A DNA stretch of 64,000 bases from Aulosira sp. FACHB-615 (GTDB lineage: Bacteria; Cyanobacteriota; Cyanobacteriia; Cyanobacteriales; Nostocaceae), in assembly GCF_014698045.1 (NCBI RefSeq), contig NZ_JACJSE010000004.1, positions 310,001 through 374,000 of the forward strand. The letters run 5' to 3'. Position 1 is the stretch's first letter, and each line of letters begins with the position of its first letter. The notes under the pieces are model-generated. The model was not told the origin of the DNA and made no database searches. It saw nothing but the letters and a program-made list of their open reading frames with translations. This document shows, in pieces, positions 34,055 to 44,700 of the stretch. The position numbers and the translations under genes are program-made.

Positions 34055-37000
34055 TCACTCCCATTCATCCAATTCATGACTGCGGTTGCGAAGTAAGCTA
34101 TTAAGTTGGGTGCGGTGAGTTTCAAAGTTAGCGGCGATATAAATCAGTAAAATGCCAACTAGCAAGCCAATCACCCATTTTAAAAATGAGTAACGTAAGC
34201 TGAAAATGACTAATTGGTAAATACCAGTAACTAAGAAAGTAGCTGTACCAACATACAAAAAAGCCCGAATACGCAAAGTTAATCCAGCAAAAATAGCGAT
34301 GAGGCTGAAAATTCCGGGAATGATGACTGTATCTTGATGAAATACTACTGCCCATCCACAAATTAAACTGATACCTACCAGCCTCACAATGTGCCGCGAT
34401 GATTTTGATTCTGGCAGTTTTAGCTGTGGATCAACTTGGGCAATGTATAACAGCGAAAGTCCAGTGGCGGTAAAATACCACAAGGGATCAGTAATATTTA
34501 ATTGAGATAACCATTTCCAGGCTGCCCAATCAATTAAGGCGATACTAATATATGTGAGGCGGATATTTTCACTCACCTTGGCTAAGATGATGTAAAACAC
34601 AGCCGCAATGAGCAGGGTGATGGGGTAAACTTGCAGTTTGGTTTCCCACAAAATCATTAATGGCAAAATGTAGGCGGCGAGTTGCCAAGGTCTTTTTGAC
34701 CAACCCCAATTTTCCCAGGGTAAGCTGTATAAGAAGTAGGCTATCACACAAGCGATCGCACCATTCCAAGGGACTAACGGCCCGGTTAGCCACTGTCCGA
34801 CGGCGGTTTCTCGCCAATAAACCCGCATTCCCAATACTTCTAATAAGCCGAGATACACCCACATTTCTTCTGTGGTGATTCTGCCAAAAACCCTTGGTGT
34901 ATTACTATTTCCTCTTCCTTGAAAGATGGCATACATAATTAATAATCCCCCTGTACCCAACCCAACAAGGCGGTTAGCTTGAATTGGCAGGGCAATGGCC
35001 AGGGTTAATAATACACTACTCCAAGCCCAGTGCAGATGAGCAATACCTTTGATTTCTAGCAAACTGAGGCGTAAATATCGGCTCAACCAAGGCGCTAATC
35101 GGTTGTAAACTAGCATGATGCTTGTCCCTAAAGTGGACATAGCAATTAAGCCATCACCTAATGCACCGCCTTTAGCTTGGGACATTTGATAAAACAATAG
35201 TTCATAAAAAGAAATTGATACGCCAATAATGCCGCAGTACAGCAGAGGTTTAAAGTTTGGTTGTCGTCTGCCGATACCGATGATGATTAACGCCACACCC
35301 AAACTAGATAAACCAGTCCACTCGGTAAAAACATTTAACCGCAGAACAACACTCAATGCACCATAAACTAAGGGCAGAATATGTAAACTGCTGGGAAGTA
35401 CGGCGGGATGATATCGTCTTTTCCACCATTCGCCTAAAAGTTGGGTGAATAAACCTAAAGCGATATTAGCGATCGCAATTCTGATTGTAGAACGTTCCCC
35501 AAAGCTCAACACTTCGGCGATGAATAATTCTACACACCAACCAATACCGTAAAATGCCCAATCTGTGGGTTCACGCCAGCTACGATAAACAATGGCGAGT
35601 AAAGTAATTGCACTGGCGACTAAATACCAAACTCCGGGGATGACGACGGCATCATAAACTAAATATGAGTGGATTGTCAGGCTTAAGAGTACAGTACAAC
35701 ATAAAGCGATCGCCCATTTATCACTAGCATCTGCATATATATCTGCTAAATCATGGTTGCGTTGTTGCAGTAATTTTCGCATTAACCATAAACTAAAAGA
35801 GGCGATCGCACCTACAACTAACCAACCTGCAATAGCTAGGCGGGGTAATCCTGGTATTCCTTCCCACAGCAACGCCGCTACAAAACTCAGTCCTAAACCA
35901 ATGGTAAAAGCGGCAGATCCTTCATTTCTTAAATAGCGGGTATTGAGATACATTACACCCGTACCCACCGCCAAACTCATAAATCTAGTTTCTGGTACAA
36001 GAATAGTTAAAAACTGCACCGCAAACACAGCCACCCCACTCAAAAAAGCCCTGATGATGCGGGGTTTGCCTGTGGTGCGACTAGCTAAAAAAGTCAAACA
36101 TAAGGGTGTAATTAACCAAATCACGCCCCAATATTGTTGGTTAATTTGTTTAAAAGTGGCATCAAAAAATAAACTAAAACTGACAATGGATAATACTAAG
36201 CCGAAATACCATGCACTACTTTGCCAGCTACCATTACCAAGACTAAATCCCCATTCTGCCACCATCACAACTGAGATCACCGTTGCCCAGACATAATGGG
36301 GGAGGTTGGGGAAAAACCAGTCTATGACTGAGAAAAGTGCCAGTAACCCGATGAAGTGAGTCAGGTAAATTAATGGCGTGGAAGATGGCGAACGGCGTTT
36401 AGTAACAACAACCAAAGTAATAGTAGAAAAAACTAGATTTAGCGATCGCAAGGTAGGATTAATTGTGGACAAGACAGTTAAAAAACTGCCAAACATCACG
36501 GCTATCGCTTCACCATAATTTGCCAAATCTCGTTTCTCGGCATGACGCAGGCGATCGCAAAACCATACCATAAAAATTAAATAAGGAAATAATGCCACAC
36601 TCAACAACGCCCAAGGTTCATTGTGCGCCTGGGTGATATTTGCCGCAGTAGCAATTATCGATTGTCGCGTTCCCGGCGGTACAACTCGCCAACCCTGCCA
36701 AATCGACTGCAAGCCAACCAAAAACAGCACCGCTAAATCAAGCTTGAGGCTATATCTCTGCAAACGCTGACTCACATACCACAAAGCCAAACCACTCACA
36801 GCCAAAGCTTGTCCCGGATAATCTATTACCGCCACAGCCCAACCGAGGAAGAGTAAAAGGCTACCTAAGATTTCCCAAGCGGGGTGAAGTGCTGAGTGCT
36901 GAGTGCTGAGTGCTGAGTGGGGAGACAAGTGAGAGGGGGTAGACGAGTGAGAGGGGGTAGACAAGGGAGAAAGATAGCTACCTTGTCCACCTTGTCTACC

Positions 37001-38050
37001 TTGTCCACCTTGTCTACCTTGTCCACCTTGTCCACCTTGTCCCCCTTGCACCCCTATACCCTTGTACCCCTGCACCCTTCCCTGCTGTACTAACCACGTA
37101 ATCAACCAACCACAAATCCCAATGGCTAACCCTAGTTGGGTGACATTTACACCAGCAACAAAAATTGCCCGTGACAACAGTACAATTAATGAGTAAACAA
37201 TGACGGTGGCAAATAAACTGAGTTGATTTTCACCAGTATTACGTCGCTGACGACGAATGTCATAGACAGTTAGTAGAGTTGTGCCTATCATCGCTGCATA
37301 CACAGCAATTAAAGGAAAGACTGCGATTTTCCAACCCCAATGTAAATAACTCAACGCCAGGATATTAATTAGCGGTAACTTTCTTGTGGAGGAGTTGGGA
37401 AAAACTGTACGATTACTGCAAAGTAAAACTGTAACAAAAGAAAGAGTAGGAGCAGCGATCGCAACTGTCAACCAGTTAAGCGGATTGTGCCATAATCCGA
37501 AACTGTCCATTGCCCAAAAATTTACAGGCACTAAAAATAACGTGACAATTAATAGCGTCTGAGTGGTTAATCTCAGGTTTGCTTGTCTCCCAGTCCAAAA
37601 ACTGAAACCCCAAAAAGTTAAAGTATAAGCAAATAACACTCCATACTGTCCAGATGCGGGAAATCTTTCCCATTGACTTGCAGCCAATACCCCAGAGGAC
37701 AGCACTACTAAAAATACACCTAAAAATAGTAGCCAGCGTACACTCAATTCTTCCCCCAAAGATTGCAACATCCTCGTGACAAAATTGGGTTGAGAAGGTT
37801 GTTTTGGCGGTGCTGGTGCATAAGCAATTAATGGCTTCTGTTTGGGAGTTGCACCCGCTACCACTGCTTCCGGTTCGACTTGCGGCTGTAACACTACCGT
37901 ACAACTGAGATATTCTTTACATAACTGCCTAACTTGGGTATCAGATATCAAACCCAAGCGCAGCCATAAATCCAATCCCTCCAATAACTGCGGATGGGAT
38001 GATGGTAGGGTGAGGTTAATTTTTAACGGACGCTCTGGAGAAGATGACAT
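34055..38050 (-). CDS. Very large multi-spanning membrane protein, 1331 aa (DUF2157-like start)
   Basis: About 130 residues of soluble N-terminus (LLEGLDLWLRLGLISDTQVR, resembling DUF2157-type proteins, then a Pro/Gln-rich linker) lead into some 30 hydrophobic segments that fill the rest of the protein. Typical segments are WLLFLGVFLVVLSSGVLAA and VIGLLVGILLIYIAANF near the end. No enzyme motif is recognised. Around residues 330-385 a GGQGGQGRQGG low-complexity run followed by STPSHLSPHSALSTQHSAL is encoded by intergenic-type tandem repeats, apparently an in-frame insertion into a loop. The gene stands alone. Function unknown. Confidence 0.82.
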   Translation of the reverse strand: MSSSPERPLKINLTLPSSHPQLLEGLDLWLRLGLISDTQVRQLCKEYLSCTVVLQPQVEPEAVVAGATPKQKPLIAYAPAPPKQPSQPNFVTRMLQSLGEELSVRWLLFLGVFLVVLSSGVLAASQWERFPASGQYGVLFAYTLTFWGFSFWTGRQANLRLTTQTLLIVTLFLVPVNFWAMDSFGLWHNPLNWLTVAIAAPTLSFVTVLLCSNRTVFPNSSTRKLPLINILALSYLHWGWKIAVFPLIAVYAAMIGTTLLTVYDIRRQRRNTGENQLSLFATVIVYSLIVLLSRAIFVAGVNVTQLGLAIGICGWLITWLVQQGRVQGYKGIGVQGGQGGQGGQGRQGGQGRQGGQGSYLSPLSTPSHSSTPSHLSPHSALSTQHSALHPAWEILGSLLLFLGWAVAVIDYPGQALAVSGLALWYVSQRLQRYSLKLDLAVLFLVGLQSIWQGWRVVPPGTRQSIIATAANITQAHNEPWALLSVALFPYLIFMVWFCDRLRHAEKRDLANYGEAIAVMFGSFLTVLSTINPTLRSLNLVFSTITLVVVTKRRSPSSTPLIYLTHFIGLLALFSVIDWFFPNLPHYVWATVISVVMVAEWGFSLGNGSWQSSAWYFGLVLSIVSFSLFFDATFKQINQQYWGVIWLITPLCLTFLASRTTGKPRIIRAFLSGVAVFAVQFLTILVPETRFMSLAVGTGVMYLNTRYLRNEGSAAFTIGLGLSFVAALLWEGIPGLPRLAIAGWLVVGAIASFSLWLMRKLLQQRNHDLADIYADASDKWAIALCCTVLLSLTIHSYLVYDAVVIPGVWYLVASAITLLAIVYRSWREPTDWAFYGIGWCVELFIAEVLSFGERSTIRIAIANIALGLFTQLLGEWWKRRYHPAVLPSSLHILPLVYGALSVVLRLNVFTEWTGLSSLGVALIIIGIGRRQPNFKPLLYCGIIGVSISFYELLFYQMSQAKGGALGDGLIAMSTLGTSIMLVYNRLAPWLSRYLRLSLLEIKGIAHLHWAWSSVLLTLAIALPIQANRLVGLGTGGLLIMYAIFQGRGNSNTPRVFGRITTEEMWVYLGLLEVLGMRVYWRETAVGQWLTGPLVPWNGAIACVIAYFLYSLPWENWGWSKRPWQLAAYILPLMILWETKLQVYPITLLIAAVFYIILAKVSENIRLTYISIALIDWAAWKWLSQLNITDPLWYFTATGLSLLYIAQVDPQLKLPESKSSRHIVRLVGISLICGWAVVFHQDTVIIPGIFSLIAIFAGLTLRIRAFLYVGTATFLVTGIYQLVIFSLRYSFLKWVIGLLVGILLIYIAANFETHRTQLNSLLRNRSHELDEWE
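36885..37070. repeat. Tandem repeats inserted in the membrane-protein gene
   Basis: A block of GTGCTGA heptamers (36892-36919), GTGAGAGGGGGTAGAC units and CTTGTCCACCTTGTCTAC units lies inside the coding frame and keeps it open. It encodes Ser/Thr/His- and Gly/Gln-rich sequence between two membrane segments. Confidence 0.88.
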
Positions 38051-38496
38051 AAGCAGCAGCCGTATAGGTATATACTTAAATCTTGATGAGGGTAACGTAT
38101 ATCTTGACTCAACTTGTGCCAGTTCCGGGAGCGATCGCTAGAATGTTTTAAGATGAGTGGGATCGAATGCTCCTTAAATCCCCTGCAATTGCTGAATGTC
38201 TAAGTAAACAGGAGTTTTGTTGCAAATACCTATTCCGCCCCAGAATTTATTCTAAGTCTCATAGCGCAAATCATCTCAAAATGACTCACATTCCAATTTT
38301 TTTGCTCAGTAATTTAACATCTGAAGTTCTATCTTCGAGTTCTGAAACAGAAGTTTGAGGTTGTGAAGTTTGAATTTCAAGTTTATAAGCATAACATTGC
38401 TTTTCTGAAGACGAAATATGGGTAATAGATAGAAATTGACCGTACAATAAATCGTTAGACAAATATACTTTTACAATTCATTTTTTAATTACTCTA
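38051..38496. other. Intergenic region, no gene seen
   Basis: AT-rich DNA between divergent genes. A 63-codon plus-strand frame is present but has no recognisable features. The promoters of both flanking genes presumably lie here. Confidence 0.5.
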
Positions 38497-39138
38497 GTGG
38501 TTTTGATAAGGAAAATTATTTCAGCGTTTATTGCGACTGGTCTTGTTACCGGAACCGTTTATCTTGGAATTCAATCTGGAAAAGATAATCGTTTTGTAGT
38601 TTGGTTTGGCATTGCGTCTGCTACTGCTGCTCCCGTTGGTCTAGCCTTATTTGGCTATGCAATTAGCCGATCTGATGACGAAATCCTACAGCGACTTTCC
38701 AAAGTTCCAGAGATTGAAAGGCTAATTGAGCAAGCTAAAACTCAGGAGGAAAAGATTCAAGTTCTCGAAGCAGAACGTTCGCGGCTTGCGGAAATTGTAA
38801 AAATTGAATCTCGACGACAAGCAGCCTTGGATAGAATAGATAGCTTAGAGCGTGATGCTGTTAGAATTTTAGCTGAACTCGAAAATCTAGATAGAGAAAT
38901 AATCTTAATAGATGAGCAGGTAGGCGAAAGTGCTATAAGTGAAGAAATTCGACGCTTAAGAGAGCGTGTAAAAGCTCGTGAAGATGGAGATGTTATCCTC
39001 CGACTGGGTTCTAGAATTTATCGTCTTGATCGAGATATCATCAAAGCATTACCTTTTGGGCTGGGGAACCCATTAATTGCATACTTCCGAATCGCAGAAA
39101 AGCTGGAAAAGACATTTATACCTAAAATACGTCGATAA
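38497..39138 (+). CDS. Membrane-anchored coiled-coil protein, 213 aa
   Basis: Two N-terminal hydrophobic segments (IISAFIATGLVTGTVYLGIQ; WFGIASATAAPVGLALFGYA) are followed by a long charged helical region (about 65-165) with heptad character, for example EKIQVLEAERSRLAEIVKIE. The C-terminal part, RLGSRIYRLDRDIIKALPFG, is more compact. No enzymatic motif is seen and the function is unknown. The start is GTG. It stands alone between AT-rich spacers. Confidence 0.72.
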   Translation: MVLIRKIISAFIATGLVTGTVYLGIQSGKDNRFVVWFGIASATAAPVGLALFGYAISRSDDEILQRLSKVPEIERLIEQAKTQEEKIQVLEAERSRLAEIVKIESRRQAALDRIDSLERDAVRILAELENLDREIILIDEQVGESAISEEIRRLRERVKAREDGDVILRLGSRIYRLDRDIIKALPFGLGNPLIAYFRIAEKLEKTFIPKIRR

Positions 39139-39266
39139 GCAGGTTTGTATTACTTTATAAATTAGTTAACTTCCAAATCTCAATCAAAACCCAATAGCGA
39201 TCGCCTGTGTCTGCTGAAAAGTTACATTGGCGATATGATGAAATTAGCTTCTGATGAGAAATCTTT

Positions 39267-39662
39267 ATGGTAGCAGCATCCAAGCAAGAACCAAAAATCA
39301 TTCGCACAGAACGTGGATTGACGATCGCCGGTACACGCATCACACTTTACGACGTGATGGATTATCTAAAAGCTCAGTATCCACCAAAACTGATTCGTGA
39401 GAAGCTTGGTCTCAATGATGAGCAGATTAATTCAGCGTTAGCATACATTGAAACTCATCAGACAGAAGTTGAGGCAGAATACCAAGAATGTCTGCAAACA
39501 GCAGTGGAAATTCGGCAATATTGGGAAGAGCGAAATCGAGAACACTTTGCAAAAATCTCTGCAATGCCTCCTAAATCAGATCAAGAAGCCCTACGTGCAA
39601 AACTACAAGCCTGGAAAGCTCGCATTGAAAAAGAAATAACAACGATACCACAAGCCTTGTAG
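39267..39662 (+). CDS. DUF433-domain protein, long form
   Basis: The first ~70 residues form a DUF433 domain (IIRTERGLTIAGTRITLYDVMDYL ... IREKLGLNDEQINSALAYIE), a winged-helix-like module found in antitoxins of the VapB/DUF5615 type. The 60-residue C-terminal extension is charged and helical (EVEAEYQECLQTAVEIRQYW). No DUF5615 toxin gene follows, so this is an orphan, unlike the pair at 48609-49207. Confidence 0.82.
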   Translation: MVAASKQEPKIIRTERGLTIAGTRITLYDVMDYLKAQYPPKLIREKLGLNDEQINSALAYIETHQTEVEAEYQECLQTAVEIRQYWEERNREHFAKISAMPPKSDQEALRAKLQAWKARIEKEITTIPQAL

Positions 39663-40120
39663 CAATTTCTTATGACTTTTATTGATGATGATTTTACGAG
39701 AGAAGTTAATTCACAATCTTGCACCTAACGACTAAAGTTGTACATCAGATGCAAAATATGTGTATAGTTAGGTTCTATCGTACCAGCGCACCCCACAGTC
39801 TGGAGTACTGATAGCGATACCAAGCAGCAAGCGATCGCTTTTTCATAACGCCTCGTTCCTTACTACAGCGCAATCAGGGTAATAGTTTGTGGCGAAAAAG
39901 TTTGAGTTACTGCCTGATTAGGAAAGGGATCTGCCAAATACAACGCTTAATCTTGTATTTAAACTCCGGTTAGCCGACTGATTTATGGTAGTATTTATGC
40001 TAACTTTTGCAAAGTCATGCTTATAGCAAAGCAATTCTTCAGATAAATCCTTTTAAAACAGCTATAGCAAGATCGCACACAACGTTCTTAAGCATCTCAA
40101 CAAAAAGTAGAGCAGACATT
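39663..40120. other. Intergenic region, no gene seen
   Basis: Ordinary spacer with HIP1 sites. The frame upstream of 40121 that joins the aldo/keto reductase is open but does not look coding. Confidence 0.5.
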
Positions 40121-41125
40121 ATGACCAAATATGTAAATCTGGGCAAAACTGGACTAAAAGTATCGCGGATTACTTTAGGTACGATGACTTATGGCTCTCG
40201 GAAATTGCGCGAATGGGTGTTAGAAGAAGAAGAAAGTCGTCCATTCATCAAACTGGCTTTGGATTTGGGAATCAACTTCTTTGACACCGCAGACGTTTAT
40301 TCATTGGGTGCTAGTGAAGAAATTGTCGGGCGAGCATTGAAAGACTTTGCTCAACGAGATCAGGTTGTGATTGCGACTAAAGTACATGGTAAAGTCGGTG
40401 ATGGGCCAAATGACCGAGGATTATCTCGCAAACATATTTTTGATAGCATTGATGCTTCTTTGCGGCGCTTACAGACAGATTATGTAGACTTATACCAGAT
40501 TCACCGTTGGGATTATGAAACACCAATTGAAGAGACCCTAGAAGCACTACATGATATTGTCAAAGCGGGTAAAGTACGTTATTTGGGAATTTCTAGTGTC
40601 TTTGCATGGCAACTGTCAAAAGCCCTGTACACAGCAGATATTCACGGCTGGACTCGTTTTGTCTCCATTCAAAATCATTACAATCTAATTTATCGAGAAG
40701 AGGAAAGAGAGGTAATACCTTTAGCAATCGATCAAGGAATTGGGATTATTCCTTGGAGTCCTTTGGCGCGAGGATTTTTAGCCGGAAATCGCAGTAAATC
40801 AGACTATGGGCAAACACTACGTGCCAAAACTGATGAATTCGCTCATAATCTTTACTATCAAGATTCAGATTTCCAAGTAGTAGATCGCGTAGTTGAATTA
40901 GCAGAAAAACGCGGTGTTAAACCTACACAAATTGCCCTAGCTTGGCTATTGCATCAACCAGGTGTAACATCTCCCATCATTGGTGCTAGTAAAATAGAAC
41001 ATCTGAAAGAGGCTGTTGAAGCTGTTGATTTAGAACTTTCTGATGAAGAGCGCAAATTATTAGAAGAACCTTACACACCCCATCCCGTTTTGGGGCATCA
41101 GTATCCTTCTGGTAATCGTCCGTAG
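40121..41125 (+). CDS. Aldo/keto reductase
   Basis: A 334-residue NADPH-dependent aldo/keto reductase of the YajO/Tas-like (AKR11-13) type. The TIM-barrel signatures are GINFFDTADVYSLGASEEIV (catalytic Asp and Tyr), VIATKVHGK (catalytic Lys), YVDLYQIHRWD (catalytic His) and the cofactor-binding end GVTSPIIGASKIEHL. The substrate is unknown. The ATG at 40121 gives the normal start MTKYVNLGKTGLKVS; an in-frame extension to 40007 is not expected to be translated. Confidence 0.92.
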   Translation: MTKYVNLGKTGLKVSRITLGTMTYGSRKLREWVLEEEESRPFIKLALDLGINFFDTADVYSLGASEEIVGRALKDFAQRDQVVIATKVHGKVGDGPNDRGLSRKHIFDSIDASLRRLQTDYVDLYQIHRWDYETPIEETLEALHDIVKAGKVRYLGISSVFAWQLSKALYTADIHGWTRFVSIQNHYNLIYREEEREVIPLAIDQGIGIIPWSPLARGFLAGNRSKSDYGQTLRAKTDEFAHNLYYQDSDFQVVDRVVELAEKRGVKPTQIALAWLLHQPGVTSPIIGASKIEHLKEAVEAVDLELSDEERKLLEEPYTPHPVLGHQYPSGNRP

Positions 41126-41716
41126 AGGGAGTATTTGAGTGAACCAAATTCTGGTTCAACAACTCAATTTCATGATGTGATTCTGAATACTTTAAATAGT
41201 GAAGCCATATTGGCTAAATAAACTTTGCGATTTCATTCACAAAAGAGAACAGGTAGGTATGTAAAAATTTCATACCGCGTACCTGTTTTATGCTTAGTTG
41301 TTTTAGTCAGGCGATCGCTCTTGATTTGGTACTACTATGAATATATGGGGAAACACTACGCGAATCCTGACCCCTTCATTCTCATCGCCTAAACTTCCCA
41401 GATAATACTTGACAAAATTACATATTTATATATTTGGCTATATCACGCCTCAAAAGTACAAATTTGCCAGAATATATCGAAAATTATTAAGTTTTTGTTA
41501 CATTAAGTGAGCATTTGCTTTTATTATCTATTAATGTTTGTTAACAAAGTTTGCGATTTTTATATCGATTTATGTCAGTTAAGCGACAAAATGCCCATTT
41601 GGTAAGGTTTTTCTGATAAAAAACTCTTATTGCCGAAAAAAATCGTTAAACTTTGTGGGCAACTTAGCCACAAAGAAATTCCAGTCGAGAACACGCATCA
41701 AAGGAGCAGAGGAAGC
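41126..41716. other. Spacer and presumed chlH promoter region
   Basis: After the aldo/keto-reductase terminator come ~400 bp of AT-rich DNA with no gene. The in-frame stretch from 41630 to 41716 is probably leader and not protein. Confidence 0.55.
41248..41290 (+). terminator. Intrinsic terminator of the aldo/keto reductase gene
   Basis: AACAGGTA (41248-41255) pairs with TACCTGTT (41280-41287), with an inner GGTATG/CATACC stem, and the 3' arm runs into TTTTA. Confidence 0.82.
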
Positions 41717-44700
41717 ATGTTCACCCACGTCAAGTCCACCATTAGACACATTGCGCCTGATAACCTGGGCGGACGTAACTTCATTAAGGTGGTCTATGTC
41801 GTGCTTGAGTCCCAGTACCAGAGTGCATTGTCGCAAGCGGTTCGTACAATTAACGCCAACAATCCTGACCTTGCGATTGAAATCAGTGGGTACTTGATTG
41901 AGGAACTCAGAGATCCTGAAAATTACGAAGAGTTCCAGCGCGATATACAAAGTGCCAATATTTTTATTGCCTCTCTGATTTTTATCGAAGACTTAGCACA
42001 GAAAGTAGTAGCAGCAGTAGAACCACACCGCGATAATCTAGACGTTGCTGTTGTGTTTCCCTCGATGCCAGAGGTAATGCGCCTAAATAAAATGGGCAGT
42101 TTTTCCTTGGCACAGTTGGGTCAATCGAAGAGTGCGATCGCACAATTCATGAAGAAACGCAAAGAAAAATCCGGTGCAGGATTCCAAGATGGAATGCTGA
42201 AACTATTGCGGACACTGCCCCAAGTCCTGAAGTTCTTACCGATAGATAAAGCACAGGACGCACGCAATTTTATGCTGAGTTTCCAGTATTGGCTGGGTGG
42301 TTCTCCAGAAAACCTGGAAAACTTCTTGCTGATGCTGGCTGATAAATATGTATTAAAAGATGTCGAAAAACAAAAAGCTGCATCTTTAGAATATCAAGCA
42401 CCAGTAGTTTATCCCGACATGGGAATTTGGCATCCTTTAGCCACAACCATGTATGAGGATGTTCGAGAATATCTCAACTGGTACAGCGCCCGCCGGGATA
42501 TCCCCCAAGATTTAAAAGATCCTTTAGCACCCTGTGTCGGGTTAGTATTACAACGCACTCACCTAGTCACAGGCGATGATGCCCATTACGTGGCGATGGT
42601 TCAGGAGTTAGAAGCATTAGGCGCAAGGGTAGTACCTGTGTTTGCTGGTGGTTTGGATTTCTCCAAACCTGTGGATGCTTACTTCTACGAACCCACAACT
42701 AAAACCCCGTTAGTTGATGCGGTAATATCTTTAACAGGTTTTGCGTTGGTAGGCGGCCCCGCTAGACAAGACCACCCCAAAGCAATTGACTCACTCAAAC
42801 GCCTGAATCGCCCTTACATGGTGGCTTTGCCTTTAGTATTCCAAACTACGGAAGAGTGGTTAGATAGCGATTTAGGCTTACATCCGATTCAAGTAGCATT
42901 GCAAATTGCGATTCCTGAATTAGATGGAGCAATTGAACCGATTATATTATCGGGTAGAGATGGGGCAACAGGAAAGGCGATCGCACTCCAAGACCGTATC
43001 GCCGCAGTCGCACAACGGGCTTTGAAATGGGCTAACCTGCGTCGCAAACCCAAACTCAACAAAAAAGTTGCCATCACCGTTTTCAGTTTCCCCCCCGACA
43101 AAGGCAACGTCGGTACAGCCGCATACCTCGATGTATTCGGCTCAATTTACGAGGTGATGCACGCACTCAAAAACAACGGCTACGACGTGCAGGACTTACC
43201 AGAAAACGCGAAAGAGTTGATGGAACAAGTCATCCACGACGCACAAGCACAGTACGCCAGCCCCGAACTCAACATTGCTTACAAAATGTCAGTCCCCGAA
43301 TACGAAGAACTGACACCTTATTCCCAACGCCTAGAAGAAAACTGGGGGCCACCACCAGGAAACCTCAACAGTGACGGACAAAACTTGTTAATTTACGGTA
43401 AGCAATTCGGTAACGTCTTCATTGGTGTTCAACCTACCTTCGGTTATGAAGGCGACCCGATGCGGTTATTGTTCTCCCGTTCCGCCAGCCCTCACCACGG
43501 CTTTGCGGCTTACTACACCTACCTGGAAAGAGTTTGGGGCGCGGATGCTGTACTGCACTTCGGTACTCACGGTTCTTTGGAATTTATGCCCGGTAAACAA
43601 ATGGGGATGTCGGGCGAATGTTACCCCGACAACTTAATCGGTACAATTCCCAACCTCTACTACTACGCCGCCAACAACCCCAGCGAAGCGACAATTGCCA
43701 AACGCCGCAGTTACGCCGAAACAATTTCTTACCTCACACCACCCGCAGAAAACGCTGGTTTGTATAAAGGTTTGAAGGAACTCAGCGAGTTAATTGCTTC
43801 CTACCAAACCTTAAAAGATAGCGGTCGCGGTATCCCCATCGTCAACACGATCATGGATAAATGCCGGATCGTCAACCTAGATAAAGATATTAACTTGCCC
43901 GAAACCGATGCCAAAGACATGACCCCCGAAGAAAGGGATAATATTGTCGGCAGCGTCTACCGCAAGTTAATGGAAATCGAATCTCGTTTGTTACCTTGTG
44001 GTTTGCACGTCATTGGTAAACCCCCAAGTGCCGAGGAAGCGATCGCCACTCTGGTAAATATTGCCAGCTTAGACCGTCAGGAAGAAGAAATCCTCAGCCT
44101 ACCCCGGATTATTGCCAGCAGTATTGGGCGCGATATTGACGAAATTTACCAAAATAGCGACAGAGGCGTATTAGAAGATGTCCAATTACTGCAAGACATC
44201 ACCCTAGCAACTCGCGCCGCCGTCCGCGCTTTAGTACAAGAACAAACCGACGCAGAAGGCAGAGTTTCTTTAGTTTCCAAGTTGAACTTTTTCAACATGG
44301 GCAAAAAAGAACCTTGGGTAGAAGCATTACACAAAGCTGGTTATCCCAAAGTTGATGCTTCCGCCTTAAAACCCCTGTTCGAGTATTTAGAATTCTGCTT
44401 ACAACAAGTTTGTGCAGACAACGAACTCGGCGCATTACTCAAAGGCTTAGAAGGCGAATACATTCTTCCCGGCCCTGGTGGCGACCCCATCCGCAACCCT
44501 GATGTATTACCCACAGGTAAGAACATCCACGCCCTTGATCCCCAATCAATTCCCACGGCTGCGGCTGTCCAATCAGCTAAAATCGTTGTTGATAGACTTT
44601 TGGCAAGAAATAAAGCCGAAAACAACGGTAACTGGCCAGAAACCATTGCCTGTGTTCTTTGGGGAACCGATAACATCAAAACTTACGGTGAATCTCTAGC

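Noticed and set aside
40007..40120. 38-codon N-terminal extension of the aldo/keto reductase
   Set aside because: No ribosome site and atypical composition; MTKYVNLGKTGLKVS is the normal family start.
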